NCBI RefSeq assembly: GCF_017308075.1
Contig: NZ_JAFKFX010000026.1
Span: 186,001 to 250,000, forward strand
From: Allobosea sp.
GTDB lineage: Bacteria; Pseudomonadota; Alphaproteobacteria; Rhizobiales; Beijerinckiaceae
DNA: 64,000 nt
Direction: 5' to 3'
The position numbers and the translations under genes were made by a program. Shown here in pieces: positions 1 through 7,383 of this stretch. Numbering within the stretch: the first letter of the stretch is position 1; every line of letters starts with the position of its first letter. The notes below the pieces were generated by a model. That model was not told the origin of the DNA. It made no database searches and worked only from the letters and a program-made list of their open reading frames with translations.

Positions 1-595
1 CGAGCTCTACAAGAAGCTCAACAAGGACACCGGTCCCGTCGGTTCGGTCGGCTTCAACTGGAACGAATGCCAGACCACCTTCATGCAGGGCCGCGCCGCG
101 ATGTGGCTCGACGGTATCGGCTTCGCGACCCCGCTCGAGGATCCTTCGAAGTCGCGCATCGTCGGCAAGGTCGGCTATGGCGTCACCCCGCCGGGTCCGA
201 AGGCGCATCATGCCGGCATGTTCGGCGACGGCATCGGCATCTCGCGCGGTTCCGCCAAGAAGGAAGCCGCCTGGCTCTACATCCAGTTCATCACCAACAA
301 GGCCCAGCAGCTCGCCATGCTGAAGGCGGGTGCCGGCGCGCCGGCCCGTTCCTCGGCCTATCTCGACAAGGCGACGATCGAGTCCTCGAAATTCGGCAAG
401 CAGTATTTCGACTGCCTGCTGCAGTCGGCGAAGATCGCCCGCGCCGCCCTGCCGCAGATCGTCCCGGTTACCGAGTTCCGCGACGTCTTCGGCGTTGGCC
501 TGACCAATATGATCGGCGGGGCGGATGTCGCGACCGAGCTGAAGAAGGCGACCGAGGCCTTCGCGCCGGTGCTGGCGAAGAGCGAGCAGGGCTGA
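1..595 (+). CDS. ABC transporter solute-binding protein, sugar type (3' part only)
   Basis: The reading frame is open from base 2 and ends at the TGA at 593-595, so about 197 C-terminal residues of a longer protein are visible; the 5' end lies outside the window. The sequence resembles family 1 (MalE/UgpB-type) extracellular solute-binding proteins: GRAAMWLDG near the visible start, then GDGIGISRGSAKKEAAWLYIQFIT, a usual C-terminal pattern in this family, quoted here in part only (GIGISRGSAKKEAAW). Two permease genes follow on the same strand at 732 and 1661, which supports an importer. A sugar or polyol substrate is family inference; the actual ligand cannot be read from the sequence. Confidence 0.85.
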   Translation, partial: ELYKKLNKDTGPVGSVGFNWNECQTTFMQGRAAMWLDGIGFATPLEDPSKSRIVGKVGYGVTPPGPKAHHAGMFGDGIGISRGSAKKEAAWLYIQFITNKAQQLAMLKAGAGAPARSSAYLDKATIESSKFGKQYFDCLLQSAKIARAALPQIVPVTEFRDVFGVGLTNMIGGADVATELKKATEAFAPVLAKSEQG

Positions 596-622
596 GGCGA
601 CGGCGACTGGCCGCTGGACGCG

Positions 623-710
623 TCATGGTCGGGCTTGTCCCGACCATCCACGTCTTCCCCCGGCGCGACGTTCAAGACGTGGATGCTCGCCACAAGGGCG
701 AGCATGACGG
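623..710 (+). repeat. Dispersed palindromic repeat A, copy 1
   Basis: About 88 bases with two hairpin-forming arms: ATGGTCGGGCTTGTCCCGACCAT at the left (a short inverted repeat around CTTG) and TGCTCGCCACAAGGGCGAGCA at the right, joined by a spacer containing ACGTGGATG. Related copies lie at 18058-18148, 20183-20272, 43245-43325 and 47523-47615. This copy sits between the binding-protein gene and the first permease gene of one transporter, so it may act as an mRNA hairpin that separates expression of the two. Its translation in one frame gives a spurious VGLVPTIHVF peptide, so nearby small reading frames should not be called genes. Confidence 0.85.
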
Positions 711-731
711 CGTGAGTTTCCAGAGCAGCAG

Positions 732-1661
732 ATGACCAGCACCACCTTGCCAGCCTCCGGCCTCGCGAATTCGGCGCCGCCATCTCCAGCGGATTCGAAG
801 GATTTCACGCCGCGCTACTGGCTGTTCTCGTTGCCGGCGGTGCTGATCGTCGCCAGCGTGATCGTCTTTCCCTGGCTGTTCACGCTCTACATGTCGAGCC
901 AGGACTGGAAGATCGGTGGCGGGCCGGAATTCGTCGGCCTGCAGAACTATGCCGAGCTGCTGCGCGATCCGCGCTTCATCGAATCGATGGGGCACACCTT
1001 CTATTTCACGGTGCTGGCCGTGGTGCTGCCGATCGTCTTCGGCACCGCCGCGGCGCTGGTCTTCCATCGCGAATTCCCGTTCCGCGGCCTGCTGCGCACC
1101 ATCTTCGTCATGCCGATGATGGCGACGCCGGTCGCGGTGGCGCTGGTCTGGACGATGATGTTCCACCCGCAGCTCGGGGTGTTGAACTATCTGCTCTCGC
1201 TGGTCGGTATCGGCCCGCAGCCCTGGGTCTATTCGCCCAGCACCGTGATCCCGACGCTGGTCCTGGTCGAGGTCTGGCACTGGACGCCGCTGGTGATGCT
1301 GATCGTGCTCGGCGGGCTCGCCGGGCTGCCGCGGGAGCCCTACGAGTCGGCGCTGATCGACGGTGCCAATGACTGGCACATGTTCCGCCACATTACGCTG
1401 CCGCTGGTCTGGCCCTTCATCATGGTGGCGATCGTGATCCGCACCATCGATGCGCTGAAGGCCTTCGACACGATCTTCGTGATCACCCAGGGCGGGCCGG
1501 GCACGGCGTCCGAGACGCTCAACATCTTCCTCTACCTACAGGCCTTCCAGTTCTACAAGATCGGCTACGCCTCGGCCGTGGTGGTGATCTTCTTCGTGAT
1601 CATCATCATGCTCTCGCTCCTGCTGCTCTATGCGCGCCAGAAGTCGAAGTGGAACGCGTGA
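732..1661 (+). CDS. ABC sugar transporter permease, MalF/UgpA type
   Basis: A 309-residue inner-membrane permease. After a short polar N-terminus there is a first membrane segment (WLFSLPAVLIVASVIVFPWL, about residues 32-52), followed by five more hydrophobic stretches. The cytoplasmic EAA loop that contacts the ATPase is visible as ESALIDGANDWHMFRHITLP near residue 200. Length and topology fit the MalF/UgpA group. It follows the binding-protein gene after repeat A and its TGA at 1659-1661 overlaps the ATG of the next permease, so the two permeases are translationally coupled. No ATPase gene follows, so an ATPase encoded elsewhere must be used. Confidence 0.92.
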   Translation: MTSTTLPASGLANSAPPSPADSKDFTPRYWLFSLPAVLIVASVIVFPWLFTLYMSSQDWKIGGGPEFVGLQNYAELLRDPRFIESMGHTFYFTVLAVVLPIVFGTAAALVFHREFPFRGLLRTIFVMPMMATPVAVALVWTMMFHPQLGVLNYLLSLVGIGPQPWVYSPSTVIPTLVLVEVWHWTPLVMLIVLGGLAGLPREPYESALIDGANDWHMFRHITLPLVWPFIMVAIVIRTIDALKAFDTIFVITQGGPGTASETLNIFLYLQAFQFYKIGYASAVVVIFFVIIIMLSLLLLYARQKSKWNA

Positions 1662-2479
1662 TGCAGCGGCTCGCCAAGAAGCTCGGCTTCTACGCCTCGG
1701 TCTTCGTGCTGGTCTCGCCGGCGGTGCTGGTCTTCCTCTGGATGATCTCGCTCTCGCTGAAGAACGAGCTCGACAACACCGCCTTCCCGCCGGTCTTCAT
1801 CCCGAACCCGCCGACACTGGCGAACTATCTCGACGTGTTCGAGAAGAACAATTTCGCGCTCTATCTCTGGAACTCGATCCTGGTTACGGGCGGGGCGGTG
1901 CTGGTCGGCCTCGCCGTCGGCGTGCCGGCCGGCTACGGCATCGCACGTGGCAAGGCGACCAAATTCGCGATCCTGATCCTGATCGCGAGGATGACGCCGG
2001 CGCTGTCCTATCTGATCCCGCTCTTCCTGCTGTTCCAGATCACCGGGCTGGTCGGCACGATCACCGCGCTGGTGATCACGCATCTGGTCATCACCATCCC
2101 GATCATCGTCTGGATCATGATCGGGTATTTCGAGAACGTGCCCATGGAACTCGAGGACGCGGCGCGCATCGACGGTGCCACGACCTGGCAGGCCTTCCGC
2201 CATGTCGCCCTGCCGCTGGCCCGGCCCGGCATCGTCGTCGGCGGCATCCTCGCCTTCATCTTCTCCTGGAACAATTTCATCTTCTCGGTGGTGCTGGGCG
2301 GCAAGGCGAGCCGGACGCTGCCCTCGGCCGTCTACAACTCGCTGACCTTCGAGCAGATCTCCTGGGGACCTCTCGCGGCCGCCGCGCTCCTGGTGACGCT
2401 GCCGGTGCTGCTGCTGACCGTGCTCGCCCAGCGCGAGATCGTCGCCGGCCTCTCCGCCGGAGGGCTCAAGGATGGCTGA
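1661..2479 (+). CDS. ABC sugar transporter permease, MalG/UgpE type
   Basis: A second inner-membrane permease of 272 residues if the ATG at 1661 is used; an in-frame GTG at 1649 would add four residues. I prefer 1661 because it gives the usual TGATG stop-start overlap with the upstream permease. The protein has a first membrane span around LGFYASVFVLVSPAVLVFLW and the EAA loop LEDAARIDGATTWQAFRHV at about residue 165. With the preceding gene it should form the heterodimeric channel of a carbohydrate-type importer. The next gene is a DapA-family lyase, which hints that the imported compound is a sugar acid or related metabolite, but this is only inference. Confidence 0.92.
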   Translation: MQRLAKKLGFYASVFVLVSPAVLVFLWMISLSLKNELDNTAFPPVFIPNPPTLANYLDVFEKNNFALYLWNSILVTGGAVLVGLAVGVPAGYGIARGKATKFAILILIARMTPALSYLIPLFLLFQITGLVGTITALVITHLVITIPIIVWIMIGYFENVPMELEDAARIDGATTWQAFRHVALPLARPGIVVGGILAFIFSWNNFIFSVVLGGKASRTLPSAVYNSLTFEQISWGPLAAAALLVTLPVLLLTVLAQREIVAGLSAGGLKDG

Positions 2480-2549
2480 TCCGCTTGCCGCCGGTCTGTC
2501 TGCGCGCTAACCTTTGTCTAACATGTCAGTTTAACAAGCTCTGGGAAAG

Positions 2550-3455
2550 ATGATCTCCATGGCCCTCGACCCCAACCGCTTCGGCCTCTCCTGCGCCATC
2601 ACCACGCCGATGCGGGAGGGCGGCGCCGTCGACCTGCCGCGGCTGGTGCACCATGCCAGGTACGTGCTGGCCAATGGATGCGACAGCGTCACCCTGTTCG
2701 GCACGACCGGAGAGGGCGCGGCGCTCGGCGCCCCGGCCCGCACCGCGATGCTGGGCGCGCTGGTCGGCGCCGGCATTGACCCCGCCCGGCAGATCTATGC
2801 CGGCATCGCCGCCGCCTCGCTGCACGAGGCGGTCGAGCAGGCGCAGACGGCGCTAAGCATCGGCGCGAAGGGATTGCTGGTCGCGCCGCCCTTCTACTTC
2901 AAGGGTGTCAGCGACGAGGGGCTCTATGCCTGGTTCTCGCAGTTCTTCGAGAAGCTCGGCCCGTCGGCGCGCAACACCATCCTCTACCACATCCCCTCGG
3001 TGACGGCGGTCAACATCTCGGTCGGCCTGGTCGAGCGGCTGAAGAAGGCGTTTCCGGGCGTCGTCACCGGCGTCAAGGATTCCTCCTGCGACTATCCGAC
3101 GACCGAGGCCTTCCTGAAGGCGCATGGCGAGCTCGCCATCCTGGTCGGCGACGAGCGCCTGCTGGCGCGGGCGGTGCGGGCCGGCGCGCAGGGCTCGATC
3201 TGCGGCGTCGCCAACCTCGTGCCGCAGCTGCTCCGGCCCCTGGTCTATGACGGCATCGAGAACCCGGTGGTGAACGCGCTGGTCGACGAGATCTGTTCCT
3301 ATCCGGTGCTGCCGGCGGTGAAGGCGCTGGTCGGCCATCTGCATGGCGATGCCGGCTATGGCGCGATGCGGGCGCCGCTGGTTGCGCTCGACGAGAGCCA
3401 GCGCAAGCGGCTCTTCGCGGCCTTCGACCAGATTACACGCGCCAAGGCGGCCTGA
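2550..3455 (+). CDS. Dihydrodipicolinate synthase / N-acetylneuraminate lyase family protein
   Basis: A 301-residue class I aldolase-type TIM barrel. The GTTGEG motif near residue 50 is the carboxylate-binding loop of the DapA/NanA family, Tyr in ILYHIPS (about residue 144) is the expected general acid/base, and Lys in VTGVKDSS (about 173) is the expected Schiff-base lysine. The window shows no lysine genes and the gene sits between transporter permeases and a GntR regulator, so a catabolic lyase or dehydratase acting on a sugar acid, or a hydroxyproline-type substrate, is more likely than lysine biosynthesis. The ATG at 2550 is taken; a second ATG at 2559 is equally placed. Confidence 0.85.
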   Translation: MISMALDPNRFGLSCAITTPMREGGAVDLPRLVHHARYVLANGCDSVTLFGTTGEGAALGAPARTAMLGALVGAGIDPARQIYAGIAAASLHEAVEQAQTALSIGAKGLLVAPPFYFKGVSDEGLYAWFSQFFEKLGPSARNTILYHIPSVTAVNISVGLVERLKKAFPGVVTGVKDSSCDYPTTEAFLKAHGELAILVGDERLLARAVRAGAQGSICGVANLVPQLLRPLVYDGIENPVVNALVDEICSYPVLPAVKALVGHLHGDAGYGAMRAPLVALDESQRKRLFAAFDQITRAKAA

Positions 3456-3466
3456 AAGGGGACGAG

Positions 3467-4144
3467 ATGAGCCAGTCCGAGCCTGAACGCGAAGGCGAGC
3501 CGCTGAAGCTCAGGGAGCGGGCCTATGCCAGCTTCACCGAGCGGCTGCTCGCCCGCGAGATCAAGCCGGGCCAGTTCGTCACCCAGCGCGAGCTCGTCGC
3601 AATGACGGGCTTCCCGCTCGGCGCCATCCGCGAGCTCATCCCGCGGCTGGAAGCGGAAGGGCTGATCAAGACCGTGCCGCAGCGCGGCATGCAGGTCGCC
3701 CATGTCGACCTCAACCTGATCCGCAATGCCTTCCAGTTCCGGCTCTTCCTCGAAAAGGAGGCGACGGCGGCCTATGCCCGCAATGCCAGCGACGCGGAGA
3801 TAGCCGAGCAGCGCGAGCGTCACGAGGCGATCGTACGGCGCGCCGAGGCCGGAGAGGAAGGTCAGGCGCTGATCGAGGAGGCCGAGGATGTCGACCGGCT
3901 GATGCACGAGGCGATCATCGATCACCTCGACAACGACATCGTCAGTCAGGCTTTCCGCGTCACCTGGCTGAAGATCAGGCTGATCCGGCAATACGAGACG
4001 CGCATCCACAACAGCATCATCGTGCCGGTGATGCAGGACCATCTGAAGATCATCGCGGCGATCGAGACGCGCGATCCGGAGGCGGCCGCCGCGGCGATGA
4101 GCGAGCACATCAACAACGCCCGCACCCGGGCGATGAGCTACTGA
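3467..4144 (+). CDS. GntR family transcriptional regulator, FCD subfamily
   Basis: A 225-residue regulator. The N-terminal winged helix includes QRELVAMTGFPLGAIRELIPRLEAEG (described here by its parts: QRELVAMTGFPLGAIREL) followed by TVPQRGMQV, the typical wing. The C-terminal half (about residues 85-220) is the all-helical FCD ligand-binding domain, with the pattern of Asp/His metal-binding positions around DRLMHEAIIDHL and the terminal HINNARTRA. It starts 11 bases after the DapA-family gene and precedes a TRAP transporter, so it probably controls this block in response to the imported substrate or an intermediate. The ligand is not recognisable. Confidence 0.88.
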   Translation: MSQSEPEREGEPLKLRERAYASFTERLLAREIKPGQFVTQRELVAMTGFPLGAIRELIPRLEAEGLIKTVPQRGMQVAHVDLNLIRNAFQFRLFLEKEATAAYARNASDAEIAEQRERHEAIVRRAEAGEEGQALIEEAEDVDRLMHEAIIDHLDNDIVSQAFRVTWLKIRLIRQYETRIHNSIIVPVMQDHLKIIAAIETRDPEAAAAAMSEHINNARTRAMSY

Positions 4145-4208
4145 GACCCATAATCGAGCCGGAAACCGGCCGTTCTGAGGGAGAAGACCAAGGCGCTCGA
4201 TCTCCAAA

Positions 4209-4256
4209 CCCTCATCCTTCGAGACGCGATCTCAAGATCGCTCCTCGGGATGAGGG
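4209..4256. repeat. REP-like palindrome
   Basis: Outer arms CCCTCATCC (4209-4217) and GGATGAGGG (4248-4256) and an inner pair GCGATCT/AGATCGC form a long imperfect hairpin. It lies between the GntR gene and the dctP gene, 40 bases before the dctP start. It could be a simple intergenic repeat or a processing/termination hairpin that separates the regulator from the transporter; there is no T-run after it. Confidence 0.6.
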
Positions 4257-4298
4257 AGTGAAGGAGAGCGCAAGCGTCACACAGGGAGGAGGACAATC

Positions 4299-5291
4299 AT
4301 GACGAAGCTGACCAAGCGTGGCTTTCTCGCCGGCTCGGCCGCGGCCGGCGCCGCGATCGCGATGCCGAGCGTGCTGCGGGCCCAGGCGACCGTGCTGCGC
4401 TGGGGCGAGATGCTGCCGACGACCCATCCGCAGGTGCAGATGGTCGACCGCATCGCCAAGGAGGTGAAGGAGAAGACCGCGGGTCGCGTCGACATTCAGT
4501 CCTTCCCGGCCGGCCAGCTCGGCTCCGGCAAGGACATGATGGAATCGGTCGCTTCGGGCGCGCTGACCATGACCACGGACGGCGCCGCCGCGCTCGGCTC
4601 CTTCCTGCCGCAGCTCTCGGTGATCGAGGCGCCCTATCTCTGGCGCGATCCCGCCCATATGGCCAAGGTCGCCAAGGCGCCGATCTTCGCCCAGATGAAC
4701 GACGAGCTCGCCAAGAAGCGCGGCATGCGCATGGCGGCGGTGACCTATTACGGCAAGCGCCACCTGACCACCGGCTCAAAAGCGGTGAAGAGCGCCGCCG
4801 ATGTCGCCGGCCTGAAGCTGCGCGTGCCGCCGGTCGACACGTTCCGGGCCATGGTCGAGGCCTGGGGCGCCAAGGCGACGCCGGTCAACTTCAACGAACT
4901 CTACCTGGCGCTGAGCCAGGGCGCGGTCGATGGCCAGGAGAACCCGCTGCCGACGATCCACAGCGCCAAATTGCAGGAGGTGCAGAAGCACTTGATCCTG
5001 ACCGGCCACATCATCACCCCGCGCCTGATCATCGTGAACCAGGATTTCTGGAAGGGGTTGAAGGAAGCCGACCGGACGATCCTCGAAGCTGCCATCGCCA
5101 ATGGCGTCGCCTGGCAGGATGCCGAGCTCGCCAGCCAAGAGGGTAGCCTCGTCGCGACGCTGAAGGCGGCGGGCATGACCGTCACCGAGCCCGATCTGGA
5201 GAGCTTCAGCAAGCCGGTGCTGGCGAGCTTGCCGAAGCAGTTCGAGGGCAAATGGGGCAAGGGCACCTGGGACGCACTCGCGGCGCTGTAG
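4299..5291 (+). CDS. dctP: TRAP transporter solute-binding protein, DctP family
   Basis: A 330-residue periplasmic binding protein. The N-terminus KRGFLAGSAAAGAAIAMPSVLRAQA looks like a Tat-type signal (a single KR rather than RR, then a hydrophobic stretch ending at A-x-A, about residue 29). The mature part has the DctP features FPAGQLGSGKDMMESV, the middle region GLKLRVPPVDTFRAMVEAWGA with the conserved Arg that binds a carboxylate, and GAVDGQENPL. A strong AGGGAGGAGG ribosome site precedes the ATG. It is followed, after a repeat element, by dctQ and dctM, giving a complete TRAP system for an organic acid. The substrate is unknown. Confidence 0.93.
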   Translation: MTKLTKRGFLAGSAAAGAAIAMPSVLRAQATVLRWGEMLPTTHPQVQMVDRIAKEVKEKTAGRVDIQSFPAGQLGSGKDMMESVASGALTMTTDGAAALGSFLPQLSVIEAPYLWRDPAHMAKVAKAPIFAQMNDELAKKRGMRMAAVTYYGKRHLTTGSKAVKSAADVAGLKLRVPPVDTFRAMVEAWGAKATPVNFNELYLALSQGAVDGQENPLPTIHSAKLQEVQKHLILTGHIITPRLIIVNQDFWKGLKEADRTILEAAIANGVAWQDAELASQEGSLVATLKAAGMTVTEPDLESFSKPVLASLPKQFEGKWGKGTWDALAAL

Positions 5292-5313
5292 GACTCAAAG
5301 ATGGCCGATACGG

Positions 5314-5471
5314 GCGCGGGGAACCCTCTCCTGGAAGGAGAGGGCAGGGTGAGGTGTAGGCGGTTCGACCAGTGCCGCGAGCCCTCACCGCGCGATTGGG
5401 TTCATGCCAACGTTTCCGCTCCGAACAGCTCACCCCTGCCCCTCTCCTTCCAGGAGAGGGGTTCCCCGCGC
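5314..5471 (-). repeat. Composite palindromic element B, copy 1
   Basis: About 158 bases bounded by inverted arms: GGGGAACCCTCTCCTGGAAG at the left and its complement ending ...GGAGAGGGGTTCCCC at the right, each arm also a small hairpin in itself. The interior matches, in reverse orientation, the interior of the element at 10803-10951. The element fills most of the gap between dctP and dctQ. It has no convincing open frame; an upstream in-frame extension of dctQ into it is not a real N-terminus. Confidence 0.75.
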
Positions 5472-5488
5472 CCTTGAGACGGACGCCA

Positions 5489-5986
5489 ATGAAATCCCTC
5501 GTCGCTCTCACTGACCGGCTGGTGCGCGCCGCCGCCGTCGCCCTGCTGCTTTCGCTGCTCGTCGCAGTGCTGCTCGGGGTCGCCTCGCGCCAGCTCAACG
5601 CGCCGCTGGCCTGGACGGATGAGCTCGCCCAGTATCTTCTGGTCTGGACCGGCTTCGTCGGCTGGATCATCGCGGCGAGACGGCGCTCGCATATCCGGAT
5701 CACCATTTTCGCCGACCGCCTGCCGAGGCCGGCCGGGCGGGTGCTCGAGGTCGCGACGCAGGTGGCGATCATCGTCTTCGCGGCGGTCCTTGTCCGCTAT
5801 TCCTTCGGGCTGATCGAGCGGAACTGGGATGTCGAATCGATCGCGCTGCCGGTGAGCAGCGCGGCGCTCTACGTGGTGATGCCGCTCGCCGGCCTAGCCC
5901 TGATCCTGCAGGCGCTGGCCGAGATCGGCGACGTCGTCGCCGGCCGCAAGATCGAAGCCGTCGAGCCGGGGACGCAGCCGCTATGA
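5489..5986 (+). CDS. dctQ: TRAP transporter small permease, DctQ family
   Basis: A 165-residue membrane protein with four hydrophobic segments, the length usual for DctQ. The frame is open upstream to 5372 but that part lies within repeat element B, so the ATG at 5489 (MKSLVALTDRLVRAA) is chosen. The stretch LAWTDELAQYLLVWTGFVG is characteristic of DctQ proteins. Its stop overlaps the ATG of dctM by four bases (ATGA), so the two membrane subunits are translationally coupled. Confidence 0.92.
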   Translation: MKSLVALTDRLVRAAAVALLLSLLVAVLLGVASRQLNAPLAWTDELAQYLLVWTGFVGWIIAARRRSHIRITIFADRLPRPAGRVLEVATQVAIIVFAAVLVRYSFGLIERNWDVESIALPVSSAALYVVMPLAGLALILQALAEIGDVVAGRKIEAVEPGTQPL

Positions 5987-7269
5987 GCACGCTGATGCTG
6001 CAGATCCTGCCGGTCTGGTTCGCCGCGCTCCTGCTCGGCGTGCCGCTCTTCGTCTCGATGGGGCTGGCGGCGATCGCCTTTGCCTTTCTCGGCGGCTTCC
6101 CGCTCGGCATCGTGCCGCAGAAGATCGCGCAATCCGCCAATTCCTTCCCGCTGCTGGCGGCGCCGCTCTTCATCCTGATGGGCAACATCATGAATTCGGC
6201 GGGGATCACCGACCGGATCTTCGCCTTCGCCACCGCCTGCGTCGGCTGGCTGCGTGGCGGGCTCTGCCACGCCAACATCCTCGCCAGCGTGATCTTTGCC
6301 GGCATGTCGGGCTCGGCGGTGGCCGATGCCGGCGGCGTCGGCACGCTCGAGATCAAGGCGATGCAGGATGAGGGCTACGATCCCGAGACGGCAGCGGCGA
6401 TCACCGCGGCTTCGGCGACGATCGGGCCGATCATCCCGCCCTCGCTGCCGATGGTGATCTATGGGGTCTCTGCCGACGTCTCGATCGGCGGGCTCTTCCT
6501 TGCCGGGGTCATCCCCGGCCTGCTGATGGCCGGCGCGCTGATGGCGATGGTCGTGCATGTCGCCAAGAAGCGCGACCTGCCGCGCCATCCCTTCCCTGGC
6601 ACGGCGCAGCTCTGGATTGCCTATAAGGAGGCGCATTGGGCGCTGATGACGCCGGTCATCCTGTTCGGCGGCATGATGCTCGGCATCTTCACGCCGACAG
6701 AGGCGGCGGCGGTCGCGACCGCCTATGCGATCGTGCTCGGTCTTTTCGTCTACAACAGCTTCTCGCTGAACGAACTGCCGGAGCTCGTCGTGCAGACGGT
6801 CGAGACGACCGGCGTCGTGCTGGCGCTGGTGATGACGGCGGCGGCGCTCGGCTGGTGCCTGTCGATCTCGCGCATCCCGCAGACGGTCGGGCCGATGCTG
6901 GTCGACCTCGCCGGCAATCCGCTGGTCTTCCTCCTGATCGTCAATCTGCTGCTGCTCTTCGTCGGCTGCTTCATGGAAGCGCTGGCGGCGATGCTGATCC
7001 TGATCCCGATCCTGACGCCGGCGGCCGCGCAGTTCGGTATCGATCCCATCCAGTTCGGCCTGATCTTCGTGCTCAACCTGATGATCGGCACGATCACGCC
7101 GCCGGTCGGGGTGGTGCTCTTCGTAACCTCGAAGATCGCCAAGATCTCGTTCGAGGCGATGTCGCGGGCGATCGTGCCCTGGCTGCTTCCCCTGCTCGCC
7201 GTGCTCATCGCGGTCACGCTCTGGCCGCCGCTGACGACCTGGCTGCCCAATCTCGTTCTTGGCAAGTGA
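5983..7269 (+). CDS. dctM: TRAP transporter large permease, DctM family
   Basis: A 428-residue polytopic membrane protein, the sodium-driven transport subunit of the TRAP system. Family features visible are ALPLFILMG-like APLFILMGNIMN (about residue 60), MSGSAVADAGGVG (about 107-120), ASATIGPIIPPSLPMVIYG (about 145), and the C-terminal NLMIGTITPPVGVVLFV. About a dozen hydrophobic segments can be counted. It acts with DctP and DctQ immediately upstream. The following gene is an acyl-CoA ligase, which suggests that the imported carboxylate may be activated with CoA. Confidence 0.95.
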   Translation: MSTLMLQILPVWFAALLLGVPLFVSMGLAAIAFAFLGGFPLGIVPQKIAQSANSFPLLAAPLFILMGNIMNSAGITDRIFAFATACVGWLRGGLCHANILASVIFAGMSGSAVADAGGVGTLEIKAMQDEGYDPETAAAITAASATIGPIIPPSLPMVIYGVSADVSIGGLFLAGVIPGLLMAGALMAMVVHVAKKRDLPRHPFPGTAQLWIAYKEAHWALMTPVILFGGMMLGIFTPTEAAAVATAYAIVLGLFVYNSFSLNELPELVVQTVETTGVVLALVMTAAALGWCLSISRIPQTVGPMLVDLAGNPLVFLLIVNLLLLFVGCFMEALAAMLILIPILTPAAAQFGIDPIQFGLIFVLNLMIGTITPPVGVVLFVTSKIAKISFEAMSRAIVPWLLPLLAVLIAVTLWPPLTTWLPNLVLGK

Positions 7270-7383
7270 ACGCACCGTAGCGCCGGGCGCCTGTGCACTT
7301 GCGGTGCCCCGAAAGATCGATTCTTCTCGGGGCCGTCGCAGCGCTCCGCAGATGGCGCCAGGGCAGAGCGGGAGGAGACGGGT

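Noticed and set aside
2505-2545. Possible regulator site around AACATGTCAGTT before the DapA-family gene
   Set aside because: Only the six-base ACATGT centre is symmetric; the flanks do not support an operator.
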